Origin: Gloeothece verrucosa PCC 7822
GTDB lineage: Bacteria; Cyanobacteriota; Cyanobacteriia; Cyanobacteriales; Microcystaceae
DNA: 64,000 bases
Assembly (NCBI RefSeq): GCF_000147335.1
Contig: NC_014533.1
Location: 496,001 to 560,000, forward strand
Reading direction: 5' to 3'
Position 1 is the stretch's first letter. Every line of letters begins with the position of its first letter. The notes below the pieces were generated by a model. The model was not told where the DNA came from. It saw only the letters and a program-made list of their open reading frames with translations, and searched no databases. Shown in pieces: positions 36,371 through 44,758 of the stretch. Both the position numbers and the translations under genes were made by a program.

Positions 36371-37156
36371 TCAAAACTGGTGAACGGAATTTTGGTCTAT
36401 TACATAGACTTTATAAGCCCAAATCAAAATCGATTCTGCACAGATAATTGCTTTCAATTCCTCATTTTCTTTTTTAAATATTAAATTTAAGAAACTTTGA
36501 ACTTGAAAGAAATAATAATTAAGTTTATGAAAAATGTAACGGACTAAGAAATAACCTTGAAAAAGAAGAGGATTAGAAAAAAATTGTATCGCTTTAACTT
36601 GCTCTTTTTCTTTCTCTTTTCTGGGCTGCTCTCCCTTAACATCTAAATAATCATTGGCTAGACGAATTAAAGTATAAATTTCTTCTCGGAAACTTGTTAT
36701 TTTTTTAGAGAACCAAATTGCGGGAGATATATTAAGAATATAAGCTATATAATTAGAGAGAAGTTCTGCTCCAATGCTGTAACGGCTAATCTGTAAGTAT
36801 TCTTTTAAAGAAAGTAGTGGGGCTTCATCTGACTCTTCTTCTATGGCTTTAAAAAAATGTTCTATAGCTGGTTGTGTTAAAGAGGAAGATTCAGACAATA
36901 ATATGCTCATTTTTTCTCGAAGATCCTCGACCTCTGAACGAGCAAAAGTCTTTTCTTTTATATCATAGAGAGAATCCACCTCAAAAATTAGATTAACTAA
37001 AGGAAGAAGCACTTTTAACTCTCTTGAACTCACGGAAAGTTTCAACTGTTCTAAAATTTTCTGGTAATAATTAATGTAATGAGAGATTTGCAATTGATTT
37101 GGCATAGCTGCACTCAAAACTTTCTCTAACTTTGTTTGATTTTTTGGCTTTCTCAA
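36371..37156 (-). CDS. Class I terpene-synthase-like helical protein
   Basis: 261 aa, almost all helical. Three features recall class I terpene cyclases: an acidic VDSLYDIKE at 60-68 (D61, D65; compare DDxxD), R125 in SRYSIGAELL and an NSE/DTE-type metal motif ANDYLDVKGE (N168, D169, D172, E176). The spacing of the Arg 43 residues before the Asn is close to the pyrophosphate-sensor spacing known in bacterial terpene synthases. The protein is shorter than typical cyclases (about 300-350 aa) and the first motif has a single leading Asp, so activity is uncertain. No prenyl-chain or cytochrome gene is adjacent. An alternative is a catalytically dead relative. Confidence 0.45.
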   Translation of the reverse strand: MRKPKNQTKLEKVLSAAMPNQLQISHYINYYQKILEQLKLSVSSRELKVLLPLVNLIFEVDSLYDIKEKTFARSEVEDLREKMSILLSESSSLTQPAIEHFFKAIEEESDEAPLLSLKEYLQISRYSIGAELLSNYIAYILNISPAIWFSKKITSFREEIYTLIRLANDYLDVKGEQPRKEKEKEQVKAIQFFSNPLLFQGYFLVRYIFHKLNYYFFQVQSFLNLIFKKENEELKAIICAESILIWAYKVYVIDQNSVHQF

Positions 37157-37690
37157 TAATAGTTAGAAATTTTTGGCTCAAACGTAATACCGATTCTCTA
37201 TAACGCTGCATTTAATTGATCCTCCCAACCCCCTTGTTAAGAGGGCTTTAAAGAAAAATAAATTGTATTATTAAGGAGAATTGGTATAAGTAAACTTAAC
37301 TATAAATATTCTGGCATAGATAAATTGGCTCTGGCTCTTACTTAAGAGAGATTTTAAAACGTCAATCTTTTAGGTAAAATCTAGCAGACTAGCTAGAAAG
37401 CGGAGAACCCGAAAATCTTAAAGAATAATTATTAAAAGCAGGGAAACAATTTATTAAAAGTAAAATTTTTAACAATTAAAGTTTATGCTAGTTGATTAGC
37501 GTATTCTTCAGTGAGTAGAATCACAATTATTTTGTTTAATGGCGGCTTATGAGAAAACCTCTAAAGTTTTCTTTCTTCACCGAAAAAATGCACAGCCGGC
37601 GACGACAGAGTGAAAACTGTCTCCCGATAGATAACTAGCCTATCGTAGGTCACTAAAATAAAACAAAAAGCTTACCTTTAAATAAAAATT
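37157..37690. other. Intergenic region
   Basis: No gene supported. It has a CCCCCTTGTTAAGAGGG mini-hairpin near 37230, and CGATAG..CTATCG (about 37626-37646), a 6-bp stem with 9-base loop about 45 bp upstream of the next gene. Regulatory meaning is unknown. Confidence 0.3.
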
Positions 37691-38083
37691 ATGGATGCCC
37701 TACCCCTTGTCGTCAATCGAGAGCAATTAGAACTGATATATCAAAGCATTTCTCAGATGAGTGCTAATTTAAAAAATGAACAATTTTCTGATAGTTCAAA
37801 GCGAGAGCAAAATTTTTCAACTTATGGAACAGATGAATACTCCGAAGCGAGCGAGCGAGCAAAATCGATCGAGGAGGAACTAAAATCTCAATTGCAGTCG
37901 TGGGATCATGCGGCTGATCATTCATCACCCATACAGCTTTCTTTAGATTCATATCAACTTAAAATACTGCGGCTAGGGATTGAAAACCAGATGAACACTC
38001 TCAACCAGCCTTCAAAAAAAGAACTACTATCGGATGTAATCCATCAGCTTCCTGAAGAAAGCCTACAGGAAGACGCAGATTAA
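37691..38083 (+). CDS. Hypothetical acidic protein
   Basis: 130 aa, acidic and Ser/Gln/Glu-rich, soluble, with two predicted helical ends (LPLVVNREQLELIYQSISQM and LDSYQLKILRLGIENQM) around a polar centre. No domain recognised. Its frame is well defined and a small DUF4870 gene follows on the same strand after 207 bp. Confidence 0.5.
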   Translation: MDALPLVVNREQLELIYQSISQMSANLKNEQFSDSSKREQNFSTYGTDEYSEASERAKSIEEELKSQLQSWDHAADHSSPIQLSLDSYQLKILRLGIENQMNTLNQPSKKELLSDVIHQLPEESLQEDAD

Positions 38084-38290
38084 ATAAATTTGCCCCAATG
38101 GGCGCTCTGCTGATATTTTCTTGCTTTCTCAAACACAAAAATATAGCGTTTTTCAGTCTAGTGAGGTACAAAGTTTTTGGTTTTTGTTCGGTAAACTTTA
38201 CTATTTTGTAGAGTAATTTAGCTATTTCTATTTAAAAGAGCAAATATTAAGATAGTAATAGATTAATAGCCAGTTAAAAAATTTAAGTCT

Positions 38291-38665
38291 ATGGCGATAC
38301 TAGAAGAACAAATACAAGCTATTCCTAATGAAGACAAAAGAAAGTATCTTTCGGCTGGTTCTCATGCTTCTATTTTCATAAGCTCATTGGTTGTTTCGAT
38401 TGGTATTCCTTGTGCGATTGGGTATGTAAGTGAAGATAATATAGTCAAAGAAAACACGGCTGAAGCCATTAATTTTCATCTAAACGTTTGGTTTTATGGA
38501 GCCATTATTGCCTTTTTATCTTTTATCAGCTTTGGCCTATTAGGTTTGATTTTAGTTCCTATCTGGTTGGTTTATCATTGGGGTTTGTCGATTTGGGCAG
38601 TTATTCACTGTTTGAATAATCCAGACGTTTCTTTTCGTTATCCATTAATTTTTCGACTTGTTTAA
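38291..38665 (+). CDS. DUF4870/Tic20-like small membrane protein
   Basis: 124 aa with three to four hydrophobic segments. The order KYLSAGSHASIFIS.., ENTAEAINFHLNVWFY and a C-terminal pair of helices ending in VIHCLNNPDVSFRYPLIFRLV follows the DUF4870 family (A.aHLs..h..eAlNFq). Function of the family is not established. The next gene (TPR) begins 11 bp after the stop, so the two are probably cotranscribed. Confidence 0.75.
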   Translation: MAILEEQIQAIPNEDKRKYLSAGSHASIFISSLVVSIGIPCAIGYVSEDNIVKENTAEAINFHLNVWFYGAIIAFLSFISFGLLGLILVPIWLVYHWGLSIWAVIHCLNNPDVSFRYPLIFRLV

Positions 38666-38676
38666 AATCATTAAAA

Positions 38677-39078
38677 ATGGTAAATAATTTATCTGACTAT
38701 CCAGACTGTAAATTATTGAATGAAAAAGGTCTAGCTTTTTATCTTAATCAAGAGTACACAGAAGCCCTTCTTACTTTTAAAAAAGTAGCAGCAATAGTAC
38801 CTTATTCGGCCACAATTTGGAATAATATAGGAAATACTCTCTCGGCATTAAAACGTCAATCAGAGGCATTGGCGGCCTACGAACGAGCGACTATTCTTGA
38901 CCCCCAATTTCATGCCGCTTACTTTAACAAAGGATTACTTTTAGCAGAAATGGGAGCCTATGGAAACGCTTTAGAATCTTATGCCAAGGCGATTTCAATT
39001 TGTGCTGACCCTTTGTATATACACGCTCAATCAAAAATTTGGCTCAAGAATCAACTCTTTCCAGTTTTTAAAAAATAA
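38677..39078 (+). CDS. TPR-repeat protein
   Basis: 133 aa with three consecutive tetratricopeptide repeats: GLAFYLNQEYTEALLTFKKV, IWNNIGNTLSALKRQSEALAAYERA and AYFNKGLLLAEMGAYGNALESYAKA, each with the W/L-G-Y-A-P pattern. No signal peptide. Expected to mediate protein-protein contacts; partner unknown. Likely cotranscribed with the DUF4870 gene. Confidence 0.85.
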   Translation: MVNNLSDYPDCKLLNEKGLAFYLNQEYTEALLTFKKVAAIVPYSATIWNNIGNTLSALKRQSEALAAYERATILDPQFHAAYFNKGLLLAEMGAYGNALESYAKAISICADPLYIHAQSKIWLKNQLFPVFKK

Positions 39079-39404
39079 GACTTTTTGATTTAAACAGCAA
39101 TTTCACGGGTTTATTATAATCCTTTTGTCGTTTCTGTGACAATTAAATCAACTCTTCAACACCAATAGTAAAGTCTCCTGATGAGGACGACATACTTAGA
39201 TCTCCTATGGGTTTAAGAATAAAAACTATTATCAGCAATAGTTGAAAATTTGAGTTTTAATAATCATTATAGGGTTATGCTAAATCTTTTTCCTCTCACT
39301 AATTGAGTAGATAGCCTGATAGCCTACTAATAATGTTCTCTTATTTTACTTGGCGGGTTGCTCTTTAAAGAGGAAAAATAAATTGTCATAAATACGAAGT
39401 GAGT
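39079..39404. other. Intergenic region
   Basis: AT-rich, about 325 bp, no gene, no clear terminator or known site recognised. Confidence 0.3.
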
Positions 39405-39566
39405 TGTCTCTCCCGTACTTGTGGTGATAAAAAAAGCTTCCTTATTGTAGGGTGGGTTAGGCGCGGGGATAATTTTTATAAGAAACGAATAAGTTTTGAG
39501 CCGGACCGTAACTCGCTAAAGGGAATTTTGTATCTTTATCAATATTTTTCCCCACGATGCCGAAAG
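39405..39566. repeat. Repeat R3, near-complete copy
   Basis: Left part TCTCTCCCGTACTTGTGG, interior TAGGGTGGGTTAGGCGCGG, right part TTTTTCCCCACGATGCCG. The outermost GG and CC of the ends have decayed. About 160 bp, collinear with 10850-11014. Confidence 0.7.
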
Positions 39567-39599
39567 AACCCCAAAAATTTTAGTAACTATTAATTATTA

Positions 39600-39779
39600 T
39601 TAAATAATTATTGATTGGGCTGGATTTAATGATTTACTATTATTATTATTTGTCTGGGCAACGGGTTTACCCAAATGAGACATCGAAATGGCTAACAGTC
39701 CGATTAAAATTAAGTAGAAAAGTTCGCTTCTTTCTCGGCACAACAAAGGTAATTTAGGGAGCTTGACTGCCTTTTTCAT
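39600..39779 (-). CDS. Small membrane or secreted protein, 59 aa
   Basis: Starts at an ATG with AAGG eight bases upstream. The sequence is MKKAVKLPKLP.., a short basic N-terminus, one hydrophobic segment (LFYLILIGLLAISM) and an Asn/Ser-rich tail (AQTNNNNSKSLN) ending at 39600. The AQ after the hydrophobic part could be a signal-peptidase site. It lies directly beside an R3 copy and faces away from the methyltransferase gene. No family recognised; reality rests on the ribosome site and sensible composition. Confidence 0.45.
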   Translation of the reverse strand: MKKAVKLPKLPLLCRERSELFYLILIGLLAISMSHLGKPVAQTNNNNSKSLNPAQSIII

Positions 39780-39918
39780 TTCTAACCTTCAGTTCTTAAT
39801 AAAATTTTGGTAAAAAGCTCTTGCCTGTAAACGTTATATTAATAATATTAATTTAAACGAAAGCGATCTGAATTCTTTCTTAAGAGATAAAAAAGTATTG
39901 GGTAGGTCAAAGGGACAG

Positions 39919-40608
39919 ATGAATCAAGATCCGCACCAACAGATAAAACGTAGCTGGGAAGCCAATGCCAGAGCTTGGACCGAAGCGGTCCGTAGTGGCT
40001 CTATTGTTAGCCGCTCCTTAGCGACTAATGCGGCTATCCTACAGGCTTTAAGTGAGCCTGAAATAAAGCGTGTTCTAGATCTTGGTTGTGGCGAAGGATG
40101 GTTGACACGGGCTTTAAGCTCACGAGGAATTGAGGTGATTGGGGTTGATTTTTCTGCACAGTTAATTGAACTGGCACGGGCTGAGGGAGGCGGAACTTTT
40201 CACCATTGCTCATATTCTGAACTTATAGCCGCTCCAAAGACTGTAGGCAGCAATTTCGAGGCAATTGTTTGTAACTTTTCACTCTTGGAAAAAGATATTT
40301 TAGAACTGCTGAAATCTGTGAGGAGCGTTCTTGTGCCCCCTGGGATGCTAGTAATTCAGACAGTACATCCACTAAGTGAAATCCGACAAAATCAATACTG
40401 CGATGGGTGGCGAACAGAAACTTTCACCGGCTTCGGTGTTGGATTTACTGAAGCAATGCCTTGGTATTTTCGTACCTTAAGCTCCTGGGTTTCACTGTTG
40501 CGAGGAAGCGGCTATTGCATCGACAAAGTCCATGAACCGGTTCATCCCAATACGGGGGAACCTCTTTCACTGCTGCTAGTGGCCTATAGTGAGCATCATC
40601 AAGGATAG
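39919..40608 (+). CDS. Class I SAM-dependent methyltransferase
   Basis: 229 aa from the ATG at 39919 (AAAGGGA upstream), rather than the TTG at 39898. Motif I VLDLGCGEGWLTRAL at about residue 52, acidic strand-2 end in VIGVDFSAQLIELARA, then SNFEAIVCNFSLLE and VLVPPGMLVIQTVHP. The N-terminal SWEANARAWTEAVRSG is typical of type-11 small-molecule methyltransferases. Substrate unknown; single gene followed by R3 and R2 elements. Confidence 0.85.
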   Translation: MNQDPHQQIKRSWEANARAWTEAVRSGSIVSRSLATNAAILQALSEPEIKRVLDLGCGEGWLTRALSSRGIEVIGVDFSAQLIELARAEGGGTFHHCSYSELIAAPKTVGSNFEAIVCNFSLLEKDILELLKSVRSVLVPPGMLVIQTVHPLSEIRQNQYCDGWRTETFTGFGVGFTEAMPWYFRTLSSWVSLLRGSGYCIDKVHEPVHPNTGEPLSLLLVAYSEHHQG

Positions 40609-40655
40609 TTCACCTAAGTCTAGGATTGTATAAGTTTTCTACAGCAGAAGGAAAT

Positions 40656-40797
40656 CGCTCTCCCGTACTGATGGTGATAAGAAAAGTTTATGATTCGTAG
40701 GGTGGGTTAGGCACGGTGATGATTTTCATGAAAAAGAGATAAGTTTTGATCCGCTCCGTAACCCACCAAATACAATATTGTATCTCTATGAACATTC
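40656..40797. repeat. Repeat R3 copy, right end replaced by R2
   Basis: CGCTCTCCCGTACTG.., TAGGGTGGGTTAGGCACGG.., GTAACCCACCAAATACAATATTGTATCTC, then ATGAACATTC, where R2 begins. Confidence 0.7.
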
Positions 40798-40911
40798 TAG
40801 GAATTACGCACTCTCCACGAAATAATTAGGGTTTGAGATTGTTCGCGAGCCTTCGCTAGGCTCGCTTGGGACATAAAATCGTTGTTTTTAATCAGGAGTG
40901 CGTAACTCCTA
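40798..40911. repeat. Repeat R2 copy adjoining R3
   Basis: TAGGAATTACGCACTC ... GAGTGCGTAACTCCTA, interior ATGACATAAAATCG-type sequence as in the 26961-27072 copy. Flanks CATTC and AATTT do not match, so the target duplication is lost or the neighbouring R3 end was deleted later. Confidence 0.75.
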
Positions 40912-40917
40912 AATTTT

Positions 40918-41316
40918 TTACTTGCTCAAAGCATTTTTGATGTTATCAATAGTACGTTCAACAGCATTAACATTGTTGTCGATCGCTTTTTGAGTTCTTT
41001 GAGCATCTTCATCGGCTCTCTTTTCGATACGGGCTGCATCTCTTTTAGCTTTACGTTCAAGAAAACTTCCATCATTGTCAGTTGCTTTTTCAACTCTTTG
41101 AGCATTTTTGGCGGCAGTTTCCTTGACTTTGTCGGCTGCATCCTTTACAAAGTTTTTATTTTCTTGTTGTATTTTATTACCTGTCTCTGTTCCGGCTATG
41201 GCTATTAGGTTTCCATTGTATGTGCTACCCCAAACCAATGCAAGGGCACAGACACAAACCATTACGGCAACAGTCCAACGTTTCAGCGTAGCAAAAAAAG
41301 AAGTAATTGATTTCAT
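40918..41316 (-). CDS. Secreted or membrane-anchored helical repeat protein (LEA/apolipoprotein-like)
   Basis: 132 aa from the ATG at 41316; an upstream in-frame GTG (41352) would add 12 residues. An N-terminal hydrophobic segment (WTVAVMVCVCALALVWGS) is followed by a long charged amphipathic helix with ~11-residue periodicity (KDAADKVKETAAKNAQRVEKAT, RDAARIEKRADEDAQRTQKAI). Such patterns occur in LEA-like and stress-associated proteins that coat membranes. Specific role unknown. An R2 element ends 7 bp after its stop. Confidence 0.65.
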   Translation of the reverse strand: MKSITSFFATLKRWTVAVMVCVCALALVWGSTYNGNLIAIAGTETGNKIQQENKNFVKDAADKVKETAAKNAQRVEKATDNDGSFLERKAKRDAARIEKRADEDAQRTQKAIDNNVNAVERTIDNIKNALSK

Positions 41317-41471
41317 AGAAACAATTTTGACGAAATTATTAGTGTTTCTCACTTTTACATTCTTTTCAAACTCGTTTAAATAACCTTTCGGCAGAATCCA
41401 GAAGACATAGATAGAAAAGACCTGAGTGAGGTTTTTTTAAAATATAACGATATATCATTTATGCTTAAATT

Positions 41472-42080
41472 TTAAGTCGTGTGAAGTTCAATTTTTGTGT
41501 TGAGCAAATTAACTAAAGCAGCAGAAATCGCATTTATTGGCAAAACCAAATCTACTTTCCCTGTATCAATAGCAGACTTGGGCATACTGAAACATTCCGA
41601 AGTTGCCTCATCTTGAGCAATCACAACTCCGCCATACTTTTTAATCGCCAAGACTCCCAAAGCTCCATCGCTATCTCTGCCTGTAAGAACAATGGCGATC
41701 GTTCTAGTCTTGTAAGTTTTTGCTAATGACATAAACATTTTATCCGCACAAGGACGAACAAAATTCATTTTTTCTGAATCCGACAAATAGAAAGTGCCGT
41801 CGGGATTGATTAGTAAATGCCTATCAGGAACAGGTGTATAGACCGTACCCGGACGTAATAGTTCTCCATGTTCTGCCTGCTTAACGCGCAAAGCCGTGCG
41901 CTGACTTAAAATTTCGCATAGATAGCTAGGATATTGGGGGGCTATATGCTGAACTATAACAATGGCGGCTGGAAAGTTTTCCGGTAAAGCACCCAAAATC
42001 TTGCTTATCGCACTGAGTCCCCCAAGAGAAGCGGCAATACCGATAACATTATAAGCAACAAAAGGAAAGTGAGAGAGAAT
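41472..42080 (-). CDS. CheB-type methylesterase domain protein, start codon lost
   Basis: The frame covers a complete CheB catalytic domain: nucleophile Ser in VIGIAASLGGLSAI, His in VIVQHIAPQYPS and Asp in LTGRDSDGALG, with the family block ADKMFMSLAKTY between. No receiver domain. Family enzymes remove methyl or amide groups from chemoreceptors. The first canonical start in frame is a TTG at 41996, which would exclude the catalytic Ser; the homologous N-terminus (HFPFVAYNVIG) continues up to about 42080 without ATG, GTG or TTG. Either a rare ATT start (42080) is used or the gene is a 5'-truncated pseudogene. It meets a truncated crp-type gene head to head. Confidence 0.65.
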   Translation of the reverse strand: MLSHFPFVAYNVIGIAASLGGLSAISKILGALPENFPAAIVIVQHIAPQYPSYLCEILSQRTALRVKQAEHGELLRPGTVYTPVPDRHLLINPDGTFYLSDSEKMNFVRPCADKMFMSLAKTYKTRTIAIVLTGRDSDGALGVLAIKKYGGVVIAQDEATSECFSMPKSAIDTGKVDLVLPINAISAALVNLLNTKIELHTT

Positions 42081-42103
42081 TTTGTGCCGTTGTTTTTCGG
42101 TGA

Positions 42104-42370
42104 ATGCTTCTTCTTTTGACTGAAGATCGAGTCGGTGCCAAGGAATTTCCCCTCACTCAAGAGTTTCTAAGCCAGATGTTAGGTGTTCGTCGCGCCAGTG
42201 TCAGTTTGGTTGCAGCCACCATTCAAAAAGCGGGACTGATTCAATATCGGCGCGGACAAATGACTATTATTGACCGAGACGGGTTAGAATCGATTTGTTG
42301 TGAGTGCTATGGGATTGTCAAAGCAGAATTTGAGCGTTTGCTTGATGATCACCTAAGAAATCACTCCTAA
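42104..42370 (+). pseudogene. Crp/Fnr-family regulator, C-terminal HTH only
   Basis: 88 aa equal to the DNA-binding domain of a Crp-type regulator: LTEDRVGAKEFPLTQEFLSQMLGVRRASVSLVAATIQKAGLIQYRRGQMTI contains the wing and the recognition helix (GVRRASVSLV). The ~130-150-residue cNMP-binding domain expected before it is absent, and a stop (TGA) lies directly before the ATG. Probably a remnant; if translated it would be a constitutive DNA-binding fragment. Confidence 0.75.
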
Positions 42371-42560
42371 GACTAGACTTGAAACATTTCTTTATTGTTT
42401 ATTAGGCTTCTTGCAAAAGTCCAATCTCTAGCATAGCTTAGTGTGAAAAACATAAATTTTTTCGCTCAGATTTGTAAAAAACCCTAGGATTACTCTATTA
42501 TTTCTAATAAATGTTCTCTCCATAGGGAGCTTTTAGGCGGTTTTGAAATTGGTATGGTAT
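42371..42560. promoter_or_regulatory. Presumed promoter region of the NRPS cluster
   Basis: 190 bp before the glycosyltransferase gene, AT-rich. This is the only sizeable non-coding stretch upstream of a run of five same-strand genes, so the main promoter is expected here. No specific -10/-35 or operator could be defended. Confidence 0.3.
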
Positions 42561-43823
42561 ATGAAAGTTGTTTTTGATATGGCGTTAATAGAATTAGTCG
42601 GTCAATCTGGAGTAGGTAGAGTAGCGAAAAATTTATCTTTACAATTAGCAAAAGCGCCTGAATGCGAGTTATCGGTCTGCGCCAGCCTACCAACAGTTGA
42701 GCATTGGCTGGAAGTTTACAAATATTTAAAAAAATCAGAGTTACTAGATACAAAATTATTAATAGAATTCCAAAACAATATCACAATTAACCAAGAAAAT
42801 TTATTAAAAATTATTAATTATTTAGATAAATTTAATCAATGGGAATTTACCCTATCTAAAAAATTTAAAAAAATCCTAATTAATACATTTTTGGGTAATT
42901 TTGATCCTATTCCTCAGCAACAACTAGCTGATAAAGAAATTTATCATTCTTCTTTTTTCTCCATACCTAAAAAAATTCAAGGAATGAAACACTTACAAAA
43001 ATTTTTGACTTTTCATGATTTAATTCCTATTTTATTTCCCGAGTATGTTCATGAAGCCATCGTTAAAAATTTTCAAGAAATACTCAACAGCATCAATCCT
43101 GAAACTTGGTTGATTTGTGTTTCTGAATCTGCCAAAAATGATCTATGTAATCATTTAAAAGTTATAGATAGCCAACGAGTTCATGTCGTTTATTCTGCCG
43201 CCTCTGAAAATTTTTATCCCTGTAAAAATATTGAACAAATCGAGCGAATTAAGAAAAAATATAAAATACCAAACCGCCCTTATATTTTGGCGTTGAACAA
43301 CTTAGAGCCTCGTAAAAATATTGAGCAACTTATCCGATGTTTTGCTCGTTTAGTTCAACAAGAAAAGCTTAAAGATTTATCGTTAGTTTTAGCCGGAGCT
43401 AAAGGTTGGCTATATAATAATATCTTCAATGAAATTGATCAACTCAAAGAGTTAAAAAAGCAAATTATTGTTACAGGTTATGTGGATGATGCCGATCTTG
43501 CTCCTCTTTATAGCGGAGCGATGATGTTTGTCTTTCCTTCTTTATATGAGGGCTTTGGGCTTCCTCCCCTAGAAGCAATGCAATGCGGTACTCCAGTAAT
43601 TACTTCTAATACTTCGTCTCTACCAGAGGTGGTTGGCGATGCAGGAATTATGATAAATCCTAAAGATTCTGATGAATTATGCCAAAGTATTCTCGAGCTT
43701 TATTATGATTCTTCCCTACGTGAAAAACTGTCTCATAAATCCATCGAACGTGCTAAACTTTTTAGCTGGGAGCAATGCGGAAAAAATGTTATTAATCTTT
43801 ACAAAACAGCCGTTAATTCTTGA
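42561..43823 (+). CDS. GT4-family glycosyltransferase
   Basis: 420 aa from the ATG at 42561 (MKVVFDMALIEL). GT-B fold: a SGVGRVAKNL phosphate-contacting loop near the start, then in the C-terminal domain LALNNLEPRKNIEQLIRCFA, ITGY-like IIVTGYVDDADLAPLY and the E-x7-E motif YEGFGLPPLEAMQCGTPVIT. Uses a nucleotide sugar with retention. First gene of the presumed biosynthetic operon; it could glycosylate the peptide made by the NRPS genes, but could equally belong to a surface-glycan function. Poor ribosome site. Confidence 0.85.
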   Translation: MKVVFDMALIELVGQSGVGRVAKNLSLQLAKAPECELSVCASLPTVEHWLEVYKYLKKSELLDTKLLIEFQNNITINQENLLKIINYLDKFNQWEFTLSKKFKKILINTFLGNFDPIPQQQLADKEIYHSSFFSIPKKIQGMKHLQKFLTFHDLIPILFPEYVHEAIVKNFQEILNSINPETWLICVSESAKNDLCNHLKVIDSQRVHVVYSAASENFYPCKNIEQIERIKKKYKIPNRPYILALNNLEPRKNIEQLIRCFARLVQQEKLKDLSLVLAGAKGWLYNNIFNEIDQLKELKKQIIVTGYVDDADLAPLYSGAMMFVFPSLYEGFGLPPLEAMQCGTPVITSNTSSLPEVVGDAGIMINPKDSDELCQSILELYYDSSLREKLSHKSIERAKLFSWEQCGKNVINLYKTAVNS

Positions 43824-43912
43824 ATTAACTTTCTGTAACCTAGAAAAAATTTTTATTATCTTATTTCATTAAATAGTATAATGATATGATAAGTCCCTAG
43901 ACATCAAGAAAT

Positions 43913-44620
43913 ATGATAATAATAAGTAGTAGTATTCCTAAATCTGCTAGTACACTTGTTTTTCGATATCAGCAAGATTTATTAGGATTAGCTAGTCACA
44001 AAAATGTCATAGCTCAAGAAAAATTTGACAATTATTCTAATTACGGTTTTTTAAGAAAAATAGGGCTTAAAGAATTTGTAATTATAATTTTTATTAAAAT
44101 AAAATACGGAAATATTGTTATCAAAACTCATTCAGAACTAACTTTTTTAATTAAATTATTAATGGCTTTAGGATTGGCCAAAGCAACTTTCTGCTATAGA
44201 GATCCCAGAGATATTATTCTTTCAGCTATTGATCACGGAGAAAGAAGTAGGAAAGGATTAGATCCTTCAAATGGGTTTAAAAATATGAAGACTATTAAAG
44301 ATGGTCTTCCCCTGGTTAAATCTTGGACAAGTAACTGGTACAAATGGCATAAAATCAATCAAGTGTTTTTGATTCAGTATGAAAAGTTGATGGCAAATAA
44401 ATTTGCTGTTCTTTTAGAAATGAGCGAATTTTTAAATTTAAATTTAAAAGAAGAAGAAATTAAGCAGATATATCTAAAACACGAAAATTGCAAAGCAACA
44501 GCCTGGAATTTTAATAAAGGTACAATCGAAAGATATAAAAATGAAATGAATCAATCAGATTTATTATTATGCAATCAAGAACTTAAAGATCCTTTAAAAG
44601 CTATGGGTTATACTAATTAA
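43913..44620 (+). CDS. PAPS-dependent sulfotransferase
   Basis: 235 aa. The 5'-phosphosulfate loop is visible as SSSIPKSASTLVFRY (residues 5-19), and the 3'-phosphate motif as CYRDPRDIILSAI (94-106) with the conserved Arg, Asp and Ser; YEKLM (about 160) is the family's third landmark. Transfers sulfate from PAPS to a hydroxyl or amine. It sits 89 bp behind the glycosyltransferase and 138 bp before the first NRPS gene, so sulfation of the peptide product or its sugar is a reasonable inference, as in sulfated cyanobacterial peptides such as some aeruginosins. Confidence 0.85.
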   Translation: MIIISSSIPKSASTLVFRYQQDLLGLASHKNVIAQEKFDNYSNYGFLRKIGLKEFVIIIFIKIKYGNIVIKTHSELTFLIKLLMALGLAKATFCYRDPRDIILSAIDHGERSRKGLDPSNGFKNMKTIKDGLPLVKSWTSNWYKWHKINQVFLIQYEKLMANKFAVLLEMSEFLNLNLKEEEIKQIYLKHENCKATAWNFNKGTIERYKNEMNQSDLLLCNQELKDPLKAMGYTN

Positions 44621-44758
44621 TTGTATATAAAATTTTTTCTTATTAATAACAAAATAACATCCTAAATCTTAAAAAAAGTTTAGTTTTGTCCAAAAAAGCT
44701 AAACTTTATTCTATATTAAAAAATATGAAAATAAAGACCATTAACCAATAATTTCCCC

